Assembly: GCA_003240775.1 (NCBI GenBank)
Contig: QFNI01000040.1
Span: 1 to 35,655 of the forward strand
Direction of reading: 5' to 3'
DNA from: Mesorhizobium amorphae
GTDB taxonomy: Bacteria; Pseudomonadota; Alphaproteobacteria; Rhizobiales; Rhizobiaceae
Length of the DNA: 35,655 nucleotides
In this document: positions 1 to 7,554 of the stretch, piece after piece
How positions within the stretch are numbered: the first letter of the stretch is position 1
Layout: each line of letters begins with the position of its first letter
Notes under the pieces: generated by a model
Databases searched by the model: none
What the model saw: the letters and a program-made list of their open reading frames with translations, nothing else
Told to the model about the DNA's origin: nothing
Translations under genes and position numbers: made by a program

Positions 1-1784
1 CCCGAGCGCGCATACATCACGAAGCCGCGCCCGTCGGGTGACAGCAGGAATTCCTTGTCGCCGAGCAGGGCCAGGCTGGCCGTGGTCTCAGGCGCTTCCG
101 CGACCAGCCGCGGCACGGCGTCCGGCAGCGTTGCCCGCACGGAGCGGCCAGGGTTCGCCGGCCGGTTGATCAGCGTGTGGAGCCCGAGCCCCGCGGTCAG
201 CAGAAGAGCTACGGTCGCGAAGCGCAGAAAGCGCGGCGCGTCGCCGTCGAGCGCGAACTGCCACCAGAGCTGGTCGGTGTAGCCCACCTCGCGATAGGCC
301 ACGAAGCCGAGCCAGACCGAGAACACGACGAGGCTCGCAAGGCTCGCCAGCCAGCCGAGCGAAAGGCTCGCCAGCGCGCGCGCTCCGGGCTTGCGGTAGA
401 ACGAGGAGCGGAACGCCAGAAGCACCCCCGACGACACCAGCAGGATCAGCGCCTCTTCCCAGTCGAGGCCCTTGAGCAGCGAGAACAAGGCGCCGAGGCC
501 AAACAGCAGGAGTGCCGCGAGCCAGGCCGTGCGCAGCCGCCGCGCGAGGCCCCGTGCCACCACCAGCATGGCGACGGCGACCGCGCTCGCGGCCAGATGC
601 GAAAGCTCGATGAAGGGCAGGGGGAGCAGGTCGGCCAGCACCGACAGCCGGTCCTCCACACCCGGCGTGACGCCCGACACCAGGAGCACCGCGCCGCCCA
701 GAAAGGTGAGGCCCGCTGAAAGCGGCGGCACGAGCGGCTCAAACAGCCGCGCAGCACCGGCAAGCTTCGACGACACGTTCGAGCGCCGCCCGACGACCTC
801 GAAGACGAGCACCCCGATCACCGCCACCACGAAGGGCAGAACGGTGTAGACCAGTCGGTAGATGAGGAGGGCTGCCAGCGCATCCGCATCGCCGCCCAGG
901 CCAAGCCCCGCCACCACTGTCGCCTCGAAGGCACCGATGCCGCCCGGCGCGTGGCTCGCGATGCCGACCACGGTGGCGATCACATAGACCAGCATGAAGA
1001 GGGCGGGGCCTGCCTGCATCGTGTCGGGCATCAGCACCCAGAGCACGCCTGCGGCAGCGCTCACATCGACCACGCCCGCGACGAGCTGGAGCACGGCGCC
1101 CTTCGAGGAAGGCAGGCGCAGCGAGAAGCGGCCCCACCCTGCCTGTCGCTCGCCGCCCGAAAGCCAGAGCAGGAAGCCCGCCACCGCGACCAAGAGAGCG
1201 ATGCCGAGCGCAATGTCCACCGTGGGGTCGAGCTGGTCGAAGATCGGCGCGTCGGCGGGGTCGAGGATCAGGCCCAGGCCGATCATCACTGCAAACGCGA
1301 ACCAGATTGCAAGCCAGGAGGTGCCGACGATGCGGCCGATGTCGGGAAAGGCGATGCCTTCGGCCGCATAGATGCGGTAGCGTAGCGCCCCGCCCGTCAG
1401 GATCGCGAAGCCCAACGCGTTGGAGATGGCGTAGCCCGTGGCACCCACGAAGGCCGACAGCGCCTTGGGGATGCGGCCGGGCGTCACGGTCTCCACCGCC
1501 ACCGTGTCGTAGCAGGCGACGGCTGCAAAGGAGAGCGCGGTCAGGAGCACGGCGAGCACGAGGTCGGACACCGGTACGCGGGCGGCGGCCGACCGGATTT
1601 CGGCAAGCGTCACGCCCTGCAGGAAGCGGTCGAGCACCACGATCGCGATCGCTGCCACAACGAGGCCGAGGATCGGCAGCGCCACATGCTGCACGCGCGC
1701 CCATCCCGGAAAGAGCGAGCCGTTGCTGCTGGGCGCATCGGCAGCTGTCGCCTCCTCGGGAGCCGGGCCGGTCGATGCGCTCAT
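1..1784 (-). CDS. mprF: MprF: aminoacyl-phosphatidylglycerol synthase/flippase, partial
   Basis: Integral membrane enzyme that transfers an amino acid (usually lysine) from tRNA to phosphatidylglycerol and flips the product outward. This lowers surface charge and protects against cationic peptides and acid. About 594 codons are in the window; the 3' end is beyond the left edge, so no stop is seen. After a short soluble N-terminus the frame is a long run of hydrophobic segments, including conserved flippase-type stretches such as FVGATGYAISNALGF and SHAPGGIGAFEATVV. The last residues, LLGDKEFLLSPDGRGFVMYAR, fit the opening of the C-terminal aminoacyltransferase (DUF2156) domain. The ATG at 1784-1782 follows a GAGG. 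It is divergent from the acyl-CoA synthetase, with 139 bp between them. Rhizobial homologues (LpiA) are acid-induced; nothing in the sequence shows that here. The family assignment is secure; the amino acid used is not known. Confidence 0.9.
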   Translation of the reverse strand, partial: MSASTGPAPEEATAADAPSSNGSLFPGWARVQHVALPILGLVVAAIAIVVLDRFLQGVTLAEIRSAAARVPVSDLVLAVLLTALSFAAVACYDTVAVETVTPGRIPKALSAFVGATGYAISNALGFAILTGGALRYRIYAAEGIAFPDIGRIVGTSWLAIWFAFAVMIGLGLILDPADAPIFDQLDPTVDIALGIALLVAVAGFLLWLSGGERQAGWGRFSLRLPSSKGAVLQLVAGVVDVSAAAGVLWVLMPDTMQAGPALFMLVYVIATVVGIASHAPGGIGAFEATVVAGLGLGGDADALAALLIYRLVYTVLPFVVAVIGVLVFEVVGRRSNVSSKLAGAARLFEPLVPPLSAGLTFLGGAVLLVSGVTPGVEDRLSVLADLLPLPFIELSHLAASAVAVAMLVVARGLARRLRTAWLAALLLFGLGALFSLLKGLDWEEALILLVSSGVLLAFRSSFYRKPGARALASLSLGWLASLASLVVFSVWLGFVAYREVGYTDQLWWQFALDGDAPRFLRFATVALLLTAGLGLHTLINRPANPGRSVRATLPDAVPRLVAEAPETTASLALLGDKEFLLSPDGRGFVMYARS

Positions 1785-1923
1785 GGGGTGGTCCTCTGTT
1801 GCGCCAGGGTGTGGCGCGGGCGGCGCTCAACGCCCGCTCCGTGGCGGATTCAAGGCGGATGCACCCTGTTCCGCCGCGGCTTGCGGCTTGCTACATCTGG
1901 AGCGCACATCTGGGGAGGAAAGC

Positions 1924-3573
1924 GTGCCAGCCAATCCGTATGAAACCGGTCTCGACAAGAATCCGGCCAACCACCAGCCGCTGACGCCGGTCTCCTATCT
2001 GGAACGCGCGGCGCGCACGTTCCCGACCCAGACCGCGGTGATTCATGGCCGAAGCAGTTTGTCCTACGAGGCGTTCTGGACACGCGCCCGGCAGCTCGCC
2101 TCGGCCCTCGCGCAACGCGGCGTCGAGAAAGGCACCACGATCTCGGTGATGCTGTCCAACACGCCGGCCATGCTGGAAGCCCATTTCGGGGTGCCGATGG
2201 CAAGGGGCGTGCTGCATTCGATCAACACGCGGCTGGATGCTGCCGTGATCGCCTTCCAGCTCGACCACGCGGAAGCCCGGATCGTGATCGTGGACCGCGA
2301 ATTCTCAGGCGTCATGCGCGAGGCGCTGGCGCTTGCCCAGGTCGAGCCGCTGGTGATCGACTACGACGACCCCGAATATCCCGACGATGCGCCTTATCCG
2401 AAGGGTGAGCCGATCGGCTCGCTGGACTACGAGGCTCTCGTGGCCGAGGGCGATCCGGGCTTCGCCTGGGTGGAGCCGGACGACGAATGGGACGCCATCT
2501 CGCTCAACTACACATCGGGCACCACGGGCAACCCGAAAGGCGTGGTCTATCACCATCGCGGGGCCGCGCTGATGGCGCTGTCGAACACGATTCATGCCGG
2601 CATGGGCAAGCATCCCGTCTATCTTTGGACGCTGCCGATGTTCCACTGCAACGGCTGGTGCTTCCCCTGGACGCTGCCGGTTCAGGCAGGCACGCATGTC
2701 TGCCTGCGATGGGTGCGGCCCAAGGCGATGTACGATGCCCTTGCCGATCACGGCGTGACGCACTTGTGCGGGGCGCCCATCGTGATGGCCACGCTGATCA
2801 ACGCGCGTGAGGAAGACAAGCGCGCCTTCCCTCAAACCGTCACCTTCAACACGGCCGCCGCTCCGCCGCCCGAGGCGGTGCTGGCGGGAATGGCCGATGC
2901 TGGCTTTGCCGTGAACCACCTCTACGGGCTGACCGAGACCTATGGGCCCGCCACCGTGAACGAGTGGAACGGCGCCTGGGACAACCTCGATCGCGAAGCC
3001 CGCACCGCCAAGAAGGCCCGCCAGGGCGTGCGCTACCTCTCGCTCGACGGGCTTTCCGTGATGGACCCCGAGACCATGGAGCCGGTGCCCGCCGACGGCG
3101 AAACGCTGGGTGAGGTCATGTTCCGCGGCAACATCGTCATGAAAGGCTATCTCAAGAACCCGTCCGCCACGGCGGAAGCCTTCCGGGGCGGCTGGTTCCA
3201 CTCGGGCGATCTGGGCGTGATGCATCCCGACGGCTACATCCAGCTCAAGGACCGCTCCAAGGACATCATCATATCGGGGGGCGAGAACATCTCCTCGATC
3301 GAGGTGGAGGACGCGCTCTACAAGCACCCGGCCGTCGCGGCCTGCGGCGTGGTGGCGCGGGTGGACGAGAAATGGGGCGAGGTGCCGATAGCCTTCGTGG
3401 AACTGAAGCCCGGCCGGGAGGCGGGGGAGGGCGAGATCATCGAGCACTGCCGCTCGCTGCTCGCGCGCTTCAAGGTGCCCAAGGCCATCCTGTTCGCCGA
3501 GATCCCGAAGACATCGACCGGCAAGATCCAGAAGTTCCGGCTGCGCGAGATGGGGCGGGCGGGACAGGGCTGA
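1924..3573 (+). CDS. Acyl-CoA synthetase (AMP-forming)
   Basis: ANL-superfamily ligase that activates a carboxylic acid to acyl-AMP and then to the CoA thioester; probably cytosolic. The 549-residue length is usual. The P-loop-like A3 motif YTSGTTGNPKGV lies near residue 195. The A5 motif LYGLTETYG, the A7/A8 region HSGDLGVMHPDGY and KDRSKDIIISGGENISS, and the A10 lysine motif KTSTGKIQK close to the C-terminus are all intact, so the enzyme should be active. I chose the GTG at 1924 because GGGGAGGAA lies just upstream and the protein then begins like its relatives; the open frame continues back to 1723, but that part lies over the mprF 5' end and is unlikely. Chain length of the substrate cannot be read from the sequence; medium- or short-chain fatty acid is plausible. 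It is not in an evident operon: the next gene starts 410 bp downstream. Confidence 0.9.
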   Translation: MPANPYETGLDKNPANHQPLTPVSYLERAARTFPTQTAVIHGRSSLSYEAFWTRARQLASALAQRGVEKGTTISVMLSNTPAMLEAHFGVPMARGVLHSINTRLDAAVIAFQLDHAEARIVIVDREFSGVMREALALAQVEPLVIDYDDPEYPDDAPYPKGEPIGSLDYEALVAEGDPGFAWVEPDDEWDAISLNYTSGTTGNPKGVVYHHRGAALMALSNTIHAGMGKHPVYLWTLPMFHCNGWCFPWTLPVQAGTHVCLRWVRPKAMYDALADHGVTHLCGAPIVMATLINAREEDKRAFPQTVTFNTAAAPPPEAVLAGMADAGFAVNHLYGLTETYGPATVNEWNGAWDNLDREARTAKKARQGVRYLSLDGLSVMDPETMEPVPADGETLGEVMFRGNIVMKGYLKNPSATAEAFRGGWFHSGDLGVMHPDGYIQLKDRSKDIIISGGENISSIEVEDALYKHPAVAACGVVARVDEKWGEVPIAFVELKPGREAGEGEIIEHCRSLLARFKVPKAILFAEIPKTSTGKIQKFRLREMGRAGQG

Positions 3574-3619
3574 GAAAACTGTCCCGTTCTTGAACGAAAT
3601 TCGCGTCAAAAGCCGCATT

Positions 3620-3635
3620 TTAACACGGTGTTAAG
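3620..3635 (+). promoter_or_regulatory. CtrA-type box 1, before the candidate small RNA
   Basis: TTAA (3620-3623), seven bases, TTAA (3631-3634), G. This is the TTAA-N7-TTAA arrangement bound by the cell-cycle regulator CtrA. The same bases also form a perfect 7+1+7 inverted repeat (TTAACAC G GTGTTAA), so another dimeric regulator is possible. It lies about 30 bp before the proposed start of the small transcript, where an activator overlapping the -35 region would sit. Confidence 0.5.
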
Positions 3636-3649
3636 CTTTACGGGTGTTT

Positions 3650-3757
3650 ACTCCTCGCATCCAGTCTTCTGGATTCATCCCGAGTGGTTGGAGCCACTTT
3701 GTTTGACGCCTCCCTGTTGAAACTCTCGAGAGCCGCCTCATCCGCGGCTCTTTTTTT
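3650..3757 (+). ncRNA. Candidate trans-acting small RNA with intrinsic terminator
   Basis: No convincing reading frame occupies 3574-3982. Within it is an RNA-like string of structures: a CCAG/CTGG hairpin at 3661-3672, an AGTGG/CCACT hairpin at 3683-3698, then GTTT (3701-3704) and AAAC (3720-3723) flanking an exposed CCTCCC at 3709-3714, and finally a strong terminator at 3729-3757. An exposed CCTCCC-like loop, complementary to Shine-Dalgarno sequences, is the usual targeting device of alphaproteobacterial sRNAs. The 5' end is estimated from the upstream CtrA-type box and is uncertain by about 15 bases. The alternative is that this is only the 3' untranslated end of the acyl-CoA synthetase message. 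I cannot assign it to a named sRNA family. Confidence 0.5.
3729..3757 (+). terminator. Intrinsic terminator of candidate sRNA
   Basis: An 8-bp stem AGAGCCGC / GCGGCTCT (3729-3736 with 3744-3751), a 7-base loop, and a run of seven or eight T. It is the cleanest rho-independent signal on the left side of the window and lies 156 bp past the acyl-CoA synthetase stop. Confidence 0.8.
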
Positions 3758-3855
3758 CGTGCCGCGCCTGCTTCACCCGATGCTGGGCGCGCGGAACGCC
3801 TTTGCACAGCTTTCCCGGCAGCACAGCGGCGCAAGCCCCGCGCCAGCCGGCGGCG

Positions 3856-3871
3856 TTAACCTTCTGTTAAG
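3856..3871 (+). promoter_or_regulatory. CtrA-type box 2, before rcdA
   Basis: TTAA (3856-3859), seven bases, TTAA (3867-3870), G; the first half reads TTAACC, as in many CtrA sites. It is 112 bp before the rcdA ATG. RcdA takes part in CtrA proteolysis, so a CtrA site here would close a feedback loop of the kind known in Caulobacter. The match is seen; the function is inferred. Confidence 0.6.
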
Positions 3872-3982
3872 GAGACGCTTGCCACGTGAAGGGGTGGGGA
3901 GCATCTTCACGCCTTGTTCTGGAGGCCGCACGGAAACGCTTGCGCCGGTCTCCCCTCGAATGTGTGCCGGGATGGGTTGCGA

Positions 3983-4507
3983 ATGAACGAGCTGTCGCAG
4001 GAAAAGACGATCCGGCTGGCCGAGCGCCGCGTTTTCTCCCCGTCCTTCAAGCCGCTCTACGACGACGGCATGCGCCTCGTGGAGGAGGCCGCCGAGTATC
4101 TCGACGGCCCCGGTCGGGCCGAGGCCAAGGCGCTGTCGCGGACGGTCGCCACGCTTTATGCGGCCGAGTCCATGCGCCTGACCACGCGCCTGATGCAGAT
4201 CGCGTCCTGGCTGCTTCTCCAGCGCGCCGCCAATTCCGGCGAGATGACGCGCGATCAGGTCGCGGCCGAAAAGGCCAAGGTGCGGCTCGACACGCATTCC
4301 GCCAACGAGGAAGCGTCCGGCTGGGTGGACCTGCCCGCTTCGTTCCGCAGCCTGGTCGAGCGCTCGCTCAGCCTTCAGGCCCTGGTGCGCCGCATGGATG
4401 ACGAGATCTACGGCAGCGCATCCGATGCCACCGCATCAGGCCCTGCGGGCACCAATCCCGTTTCGGACCAGATCACGCTTTTGATGACGGCATTCGGCCG
4501 CGGCTGA
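3983..4507 (+). CDS. rcdA: RcdA-family (DUF1465) CtrA-degradation adaptor
   Basis: 174 residues, the usual size for the DUF1465 family, whose studied member is RcdA of Caulobacter. RcdA is a small helical adaptor that, with CpdR and PopA, helps deliver CtrA and other substrates to ClpXP. Family hallmarks visible here are LVEEAAEYLDGPGRAEAK (about residues 32-49), YAAESMRLTTRLMQIASWLLLQR (about 59-81), and a charged C-terminal helix before a low-complexity tail. I place the start at the ATG at 3983 because the protein then begins as relatives do; the longer frame from 3914 has an unrelated leader. It is 31 bp before ruvC, so they may be cotranscribed. A CtrA-type box lies upstream. Family membership is clear; the adaptor role is by homology. 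Confidence 0.8.
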   Translation: MNELSQEKTIRLAERRVFSPSFKPLYDDGMRLVEEAAEYLDGPGRAEAKALSRTVATLYAAESMRLTTRLMQIASWLLLQRAANSGEMTRDQVAAEKAKVRLDTHSANEEASGWVDLPASFRSLVERSLSLQALVRRMDDEIYGSASDATASGPAGTNPVSDQITLLMTAFGRG

Positions 4508-4538
4508 AGGCTGAGCCATCGCCCGCTATGATCGGCGG

Positions 4539-5051
4539 ATGCATGACACGATTCGCATCATCGGCATCGATCCGGGCCTCCGCCGCACCGGCTGGGGCAT
4601 GATCGAGGCGCAGGGCAACGGCCTGCGTTTCCTGGCATCCGGCACCGTCACCTCCGAAGGCGACGACGCGCTGGCGCTCCGCCTCCTGCAGCTACACCGC
4701 GGTTTGGAAGCCATCCTGCGGGAATGGACGCCCGACGAGGCAGCCGTGGAGCAAACCTTCGTGAACCGCGACGCGACGGCCACCCTCAAGCTTGGCCAAG
4801 CCCGCGGCATCACCATGCTGGTGCCAGCGCAGGCGGGTCTCCCCGTTGCCGAATATGCGCCCAACGCGGTCAAGAAGGCGGTGGTGGGCGTCGGCCACGG
4901 CACCAAGGAGCAGATCCACATGATGGTGAAGGTGCTCATGCCCCGTGCCCGCTTCGACGGCAACGACGCCGCCGACGCGCTCGCCATCGCCATCTGTCAC
5001 GCCCATCATCGCCAAAGCGCGGTCGGTCGCCTCAGGATGGGCATCGCTTGA
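4539..5051 (+). CDS. ruvC: Holliday-junction resolvase RuvC
   Basis: Endonuclease that cuts Holliday junctions symmetrically during recombinational repair, working as a dimer on junctions held by RuvAB. The 170 residues fit the family. All four catalytic acids can be placed: D11 in IGIDPG, E71 in VEQTFV, and D143 and D146 in NDAADALA. The ATG at 4539 is part of ATGCATGAC; a second possible ATG is out of frame. It heads the ruv group, with ruvA 119 bp downstream. The gap between them (5052-5170) contains no clear gene or terminator. Confidence 0.97.
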   Translation: MHDTIRIIGIDPGLRRTGWGMIEAQGNGLRFLASGTVTSEGDDALALRLLQLHRGLEAILREWTPDEAAVEQTFVNRDATATLKLGQARGITMLVPAQAGLPVAEYAPNAVKKAVVGVGHGTKEQIHMMVKVLMPRARFDGNDAADALAIAICHAHHRQSAVGRLRMGIA

Positions 5052-5170
5052 CGCCTGGAGGCGTGAGCGCCAATGAGTCGGAGAACTGGAACCGACGGGC
5101 GCTGCGGATCTGATCGCTTGCTCGCGCCGCTCCGTCTTTCACCGCAACGTCTCGCACCGGACAACCACCC

Positions 5171-5788
5171 ATGATCGGCAAGCTTTCCGGGCGTCTCGAC
5201 GAGATCGGCGAAGACCATTGCGTGGTGGATGTCGGCGGTGTCGGCTATGTCGCCTTCTGCCCCGCGCGCACGCTCGCCAACCTGCCGGGGCCGGGAACGG
5301 CGGTGACCTTGTTCATCGAGACCTATGTGCGCGAGGACATGATCCGCCTCTACGGCTTCGTCACGGCCCTCGAGCGGGAGTGGTTCAGGCTGCTCATGGG
5401 CAATGTGCAGGGCGTGGGCGCCAAGGTGGCGCTGGGTGTCCTGTCCACGCTGTCGGCAACCGACCTCGCCAACGCCATCGCCTTGCGTGACATCGCGACC
5501 GTCAGCCGCGCGCCGGGCGTGGGCCGCAAGGTGGCCGAGCGCATCATCAACGAACTCCACGCCAAGGCCCCGGCCTTTGCCGGCGGCGCGGAGAATATCG
5601 GGCTCAAGCAGGACCTCGGCCAGGGTGCGGCACCAGCACCCGTGTCGGATGCCGTCTCGGCCCTCGTCAATCTCGGCTACAGCCGCGACATGGCCGCCAA
5701 CGCCGTTGCGGCCGCGCTGAAAAGCGCAGGCGAAGAGCCCGATGCGGGCAAGCTGATCCGGTTGGGGCTGAAGGAGCTGGCGCGCTGA
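5171..5788 (+). CDS. ruvA: Holliday-junction DNA-binding subunit RuvA
   Basis: Tetrameric protein that grips the Holliday junction and loads RuvB hexamers for branch migration. 205 residues, normal length. The N-terminal OB-fold domain is recognisable from MIGKLSGRLDEIGEDHCVVDVGGVGY. The two helix-hairpin-helix motifs follow at about residues 75-130 (VQGVGAKVALGVLS and APGVGRKVAERIINEL). The flexible linker leads to the C-terminal RuvB-binding three-helix domain (AVSALVNLGYSRDMAANAV). In most relatives ruvB follows at once; here a toxin-antitoxin pair comes between, beginning 70 bp downstream. Confidence 0.97.
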   Translation: MIGKLSGRLDEIGEDHCVVDVGGVGYVAFCPARTLANLPGPGTAVTLFIETYVREDMIRLYGFVTALEREWFRLLMGNVQGVGAKVALGVLSTLSATDLANAIALRDIATVSRAPGVGRKVAERIINELHAKAPAFAGGAENIGLKQDLGQGAAPAPVSDAVSALVNLGYSRDMAANAVAAALKSAGEEPDAGKLIRLGLKELAR

Positions 5789-5815
5789 CGATGGTTGCCT
5801 TGCGACGAGTCATTC

Positions 5816-5854
5816 CTTACTTAGTAAGTCTGGTAAGGATATACCTCTGAGGTA
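5816..5854 (+). promoter_or_regulatory. Probable operator of the toxin-antitoxin pair
   Basis: Two 13-bp palindromes: CTTACT T AGTAAG at 5816-5828 and TACCTC T GAGGTA at 5842-5854, with a further GGTAAGG between them at 5832-5838. The GTAAG/CTTAC unit therefore recurs about four times in 40 bp. The second palindrome contains the only good Shine-Dalgarno (GAGGTA) before the ATG at 5859. Bound antitoxin could thus block both transcription and ribosome entry. The composition (AT-rich) contrasts with the flanks. Autoregulation by such repeats is usual for AbrB-type antitoxins; here it is inferred. Confidence 0.6.
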
Positions 5855-5858
5855 AGCC

Positions 5859-6113
5859 ATGGGTGAGCGCGCAACGATCACGTCCAAGGGCCAGATCACC
5901 TTGCCGAAAGTGGTTCGGGAGCGCTACGCCCTGCAGCCCGGCGACACCGTCGAGTTTCTCGAAGAGGACGGTCGGACCTGGGTGCGGCCGCGCAAGCTGA
6001 GGGCTTTGGATTTCGCGGGCGCTTTGGGCGAGCCACCAATCGGCAAGGGTGCGACGTTGGAAGATTTGCGTGACGCCGCAAAGGCTGCTGCCGACGACAA
6101 GGCGCACCAGTGA
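5859..6113 (+). CDS. AbrB/MazE-like (VapB-type) antitoxin
   Basis: 84-residue protein with an N-terminal swapped-hairpin AbrB DNA-binding domain, clearest in TITSKGQITLPKVVRERY followed by LQPGDTVEFLEEDG (about residues 5-40). The C-terminal half (LDFAGALGEPPIGKGATLEDLRDAAKAAADD) would be the tail that occupies the partner toxin. Its stop overlaps the GTG of the PIN-domain gene in GTGA (6110-6113), the usual antitoxin-first, coupled arrangement. It lies between ruvA and ruvB. It should bind the palindromes directly upstream and neutralise the PIN protein. The fold assignment is firm; the antitoxin role follows from its pairing. Confidence 0.88.
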   Translation: MGERATITSKGQITLPKVVRERYALQPGDTVEFLEEDGRTWVRPRKLRALDFAGALGEPPIGKGATLEDLRDAAKAAADDKAHQ

Positions 6114-6508
6114 TCGGGGTCGACGCCAATGTGCTCACACGTCTTCTGGTGAACGACGACGCAAGTCAGCACGAGACCGCACGGCGCTTTTTCTCCGAAC
6201 GCAGCCGGGGCAGTCCGGCTTTCATCAGTGCCGTTGCGCTGGTCGAGACGTGCTGGACGCTGCAGCGCCGCTACGGCTATGGCCGCGACCTGATCAATGA
6301 GCAGCTCCGCGCCATGCTTTCCAGCGACGACTTCCACTTCGAGCATGGCGAGCGCCTAGCCGATCTGCTTGACCGTGGCGAGCGAACCAACCTGGACGTG
6401 GCCGATCACCTTGTGTCGTGGTCGGGTCTCGCTGCCGGTTGCTCGCACACCGTCACCTTCGACCGGGGTGCCGCAAAGCGCGTTGAAGGCATGGAGCTTG
6501 TCGCATGA
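6110..6508 (+). CDS. PIN-domain ribonuclease toxin, VapC-like
   Basis: 132 residues, normal for VapC-type toxins, which are Mg-dependent RNases that cut tRNA or rRNA. The acidic active site looks complete: D5 in IGVDANVL, E46 in ALVETCW, D96/D99 in NLDVADHL, and D118 in TFDRGA. The start is the GTG at 6110, overlapping the antitoxin stop; an AAGG lies upstream. The end overlaps ruvB: ATGA at 6505-6508 is both the ruvB start and the toxin stop. It is thus locked into the ruvA-ruvB transcript on both sides. The catalytic set suggests an active enzyme; the RNA target cannot be predicted. Confidence 0.88.
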   Translation: MIGVDANVLTRLLVNDDASQHETARRFFSERSRGSPAFISAVALVETCWTLQRRYGYGRDLINEQLRAMLSSDDFHFEHGERLADLLDRGERTNLDVADHLVSWSGLAAGCSHTVTFDRGAAKRVEGMELVA

Positions 6509-7554
6509 AGGCGCCCGCCACACAGACGCCGCGGCTTCTCGCGGGCGAGAAGCGCGGCGAGGATCAGGATGCGAGCCTGCGGCCGCAGACATTGGCCGAT
6601 TTCGTCGGCCAGGAGGCCGCGCGCGCCAATCTAAAAGTGTTCGTGGATGCCGCGCGGGGTCGTGGCGAGGCGCTTGACCACGTGCTCTTCGTCGGCCCGC
6701 CTGGGCTCGGTAAGACAACCCTCGCCCAGATCATGGCACGAGAGATGGGCGTCAACTTCCGCTCGACCTCCGGCCCGGTTATCGCCAAGGCGGGCGATCT
6801 GGCGGCCCTTCTGACCAATCTCGAAGAGCGCGACGTGCTCTTCATCGACGAAATCCATCGCCTCAATCCGGCGGTCGAGGAAATCCTCTACCCCGCGATG
6901 GAGGATTACCAGCTCGATCTCATCATCGGCGAAGGGCCTGCCGCGCGCTCGGTGAAAATCGACCTCGCCAAGTTCACGCTGGTGGCCGCGACCACGCGGC
7001 TCGGCCTCCTCACCAATCCGCTCCGCGACCGCTTCGGCATTCCCGTGCGGCTCAACTTCTACACGGTCGAGGAACTGGAACTCATCGTGCGCCGCGGGGC
7101 GCGCATCTTGGGAATGCCGCTGACGGACGAGGGCGCGGTCGAGATCGCGCGCCGCGCGCGCGGGACGCCCCGCATCGCGGGCCGTCTGCTCCGCCGCGTG
7201 CGCGACTTCGCCTCGGTTGCGGGTGCCCCCGAGGTGACGCGCGAGATCGCAGACCGTGCGCTGTCGCGTCTCGAAGTGGACCGTCTCGGCCTCGACGCGC
7301 TCGACCGGCGCTATCTCTCGATGATCGCCATGAACTTCGGCGGTGGGCCGGTGGGCGTCGAGACGATAGCCGCCGGCCTGTCCGAGCCGCGCGACGCAAT
7401 CGAGGACATCATCGAGCCCTACCTGATCCAGCAAGGCTTCATCCAGCGCACCCCGCGCGGCCGCGTGCTCACCCAGAACGCTTGGCGGCACCTGGGCCTC
7501 GACGCGCCCTCGGACATCGCCCAGCAGCAGATCAGTCTGTTCCAGGAGGATTAG
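6505..7554 (+). CDS. ruvB: Holliday-junction branch-migration helicase RuvB
   Basis: AAA+ hexameric motor that drives branch migration with RuvA. 349 residues, normal. Walker A is GPPGLGKTT at residues 64-72 and Walker B is DEIH at 115-118. The sensor/arginine-finger stretch LTNPLRDRFGIP and the RuvB C-terminal winged-helix domain (ending PRGRVLTQNAWRHLGL) are all present. The ATG at 6505 lies inside the end of the toxin gene (ATGA), with GGAG about eight bases upstream, so ruvB translation is probably coupled to the toxin. The last 23 bases overlap the end of the convergent GH5 gene. Confidence 0.97.
   Translation: MKAPATQTPRLLAGEKRGEDQDASLRPQTLADFVGQEAARANLKVFVDAARGRGEALDHVLFVGPPGLGKTTLAQIMAREMGVNFRSTSGPVIAKAGDLAALLTNLEERDVLFIDEIHRLNPAVEEILYPAMEDYQLDLIIGEGPAARSVKIDLAKFTLVAATTRLGLLTNPLRDRFGIPVRLNFYTVEELELIVRRGARILGMPLTDEGAVEIARRARGTPRIAGRLLRRVRDFASVAGAPEVTREIADRALSRLEVDRLGLDALDRRYLSMIAMNFGGGPVGVETIAAGLSEPRDAIEDIIEPYLIQQGFIQRTPRGRVLTQNAWRHLGLDAPSDIAQQQISLFQED

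Noticed and set aside
739..1830. A 363-codon open frame on the minus strand
   Set aside because: It is Arg/Gly/Pro-rich with no family features. The adjacent frame on the same strand reads as MprF throughout, from 1784 to the left edge.
2305..3618. A 437-codon open frame opposite the acyl-CoA synthetase
   Set aside because: It is a His/Arg/Gly-rich shadow produced by the GC-rich codons of the real gene, which has all its motifs in the plus frame.
5052..5170. Hairpin ACGCC-TGGA-GGCGT at the ruvC stop as a terminator
   Set aside because: The stem is short and no T-run follows, so ruvC-ruvA read-through is more likely.
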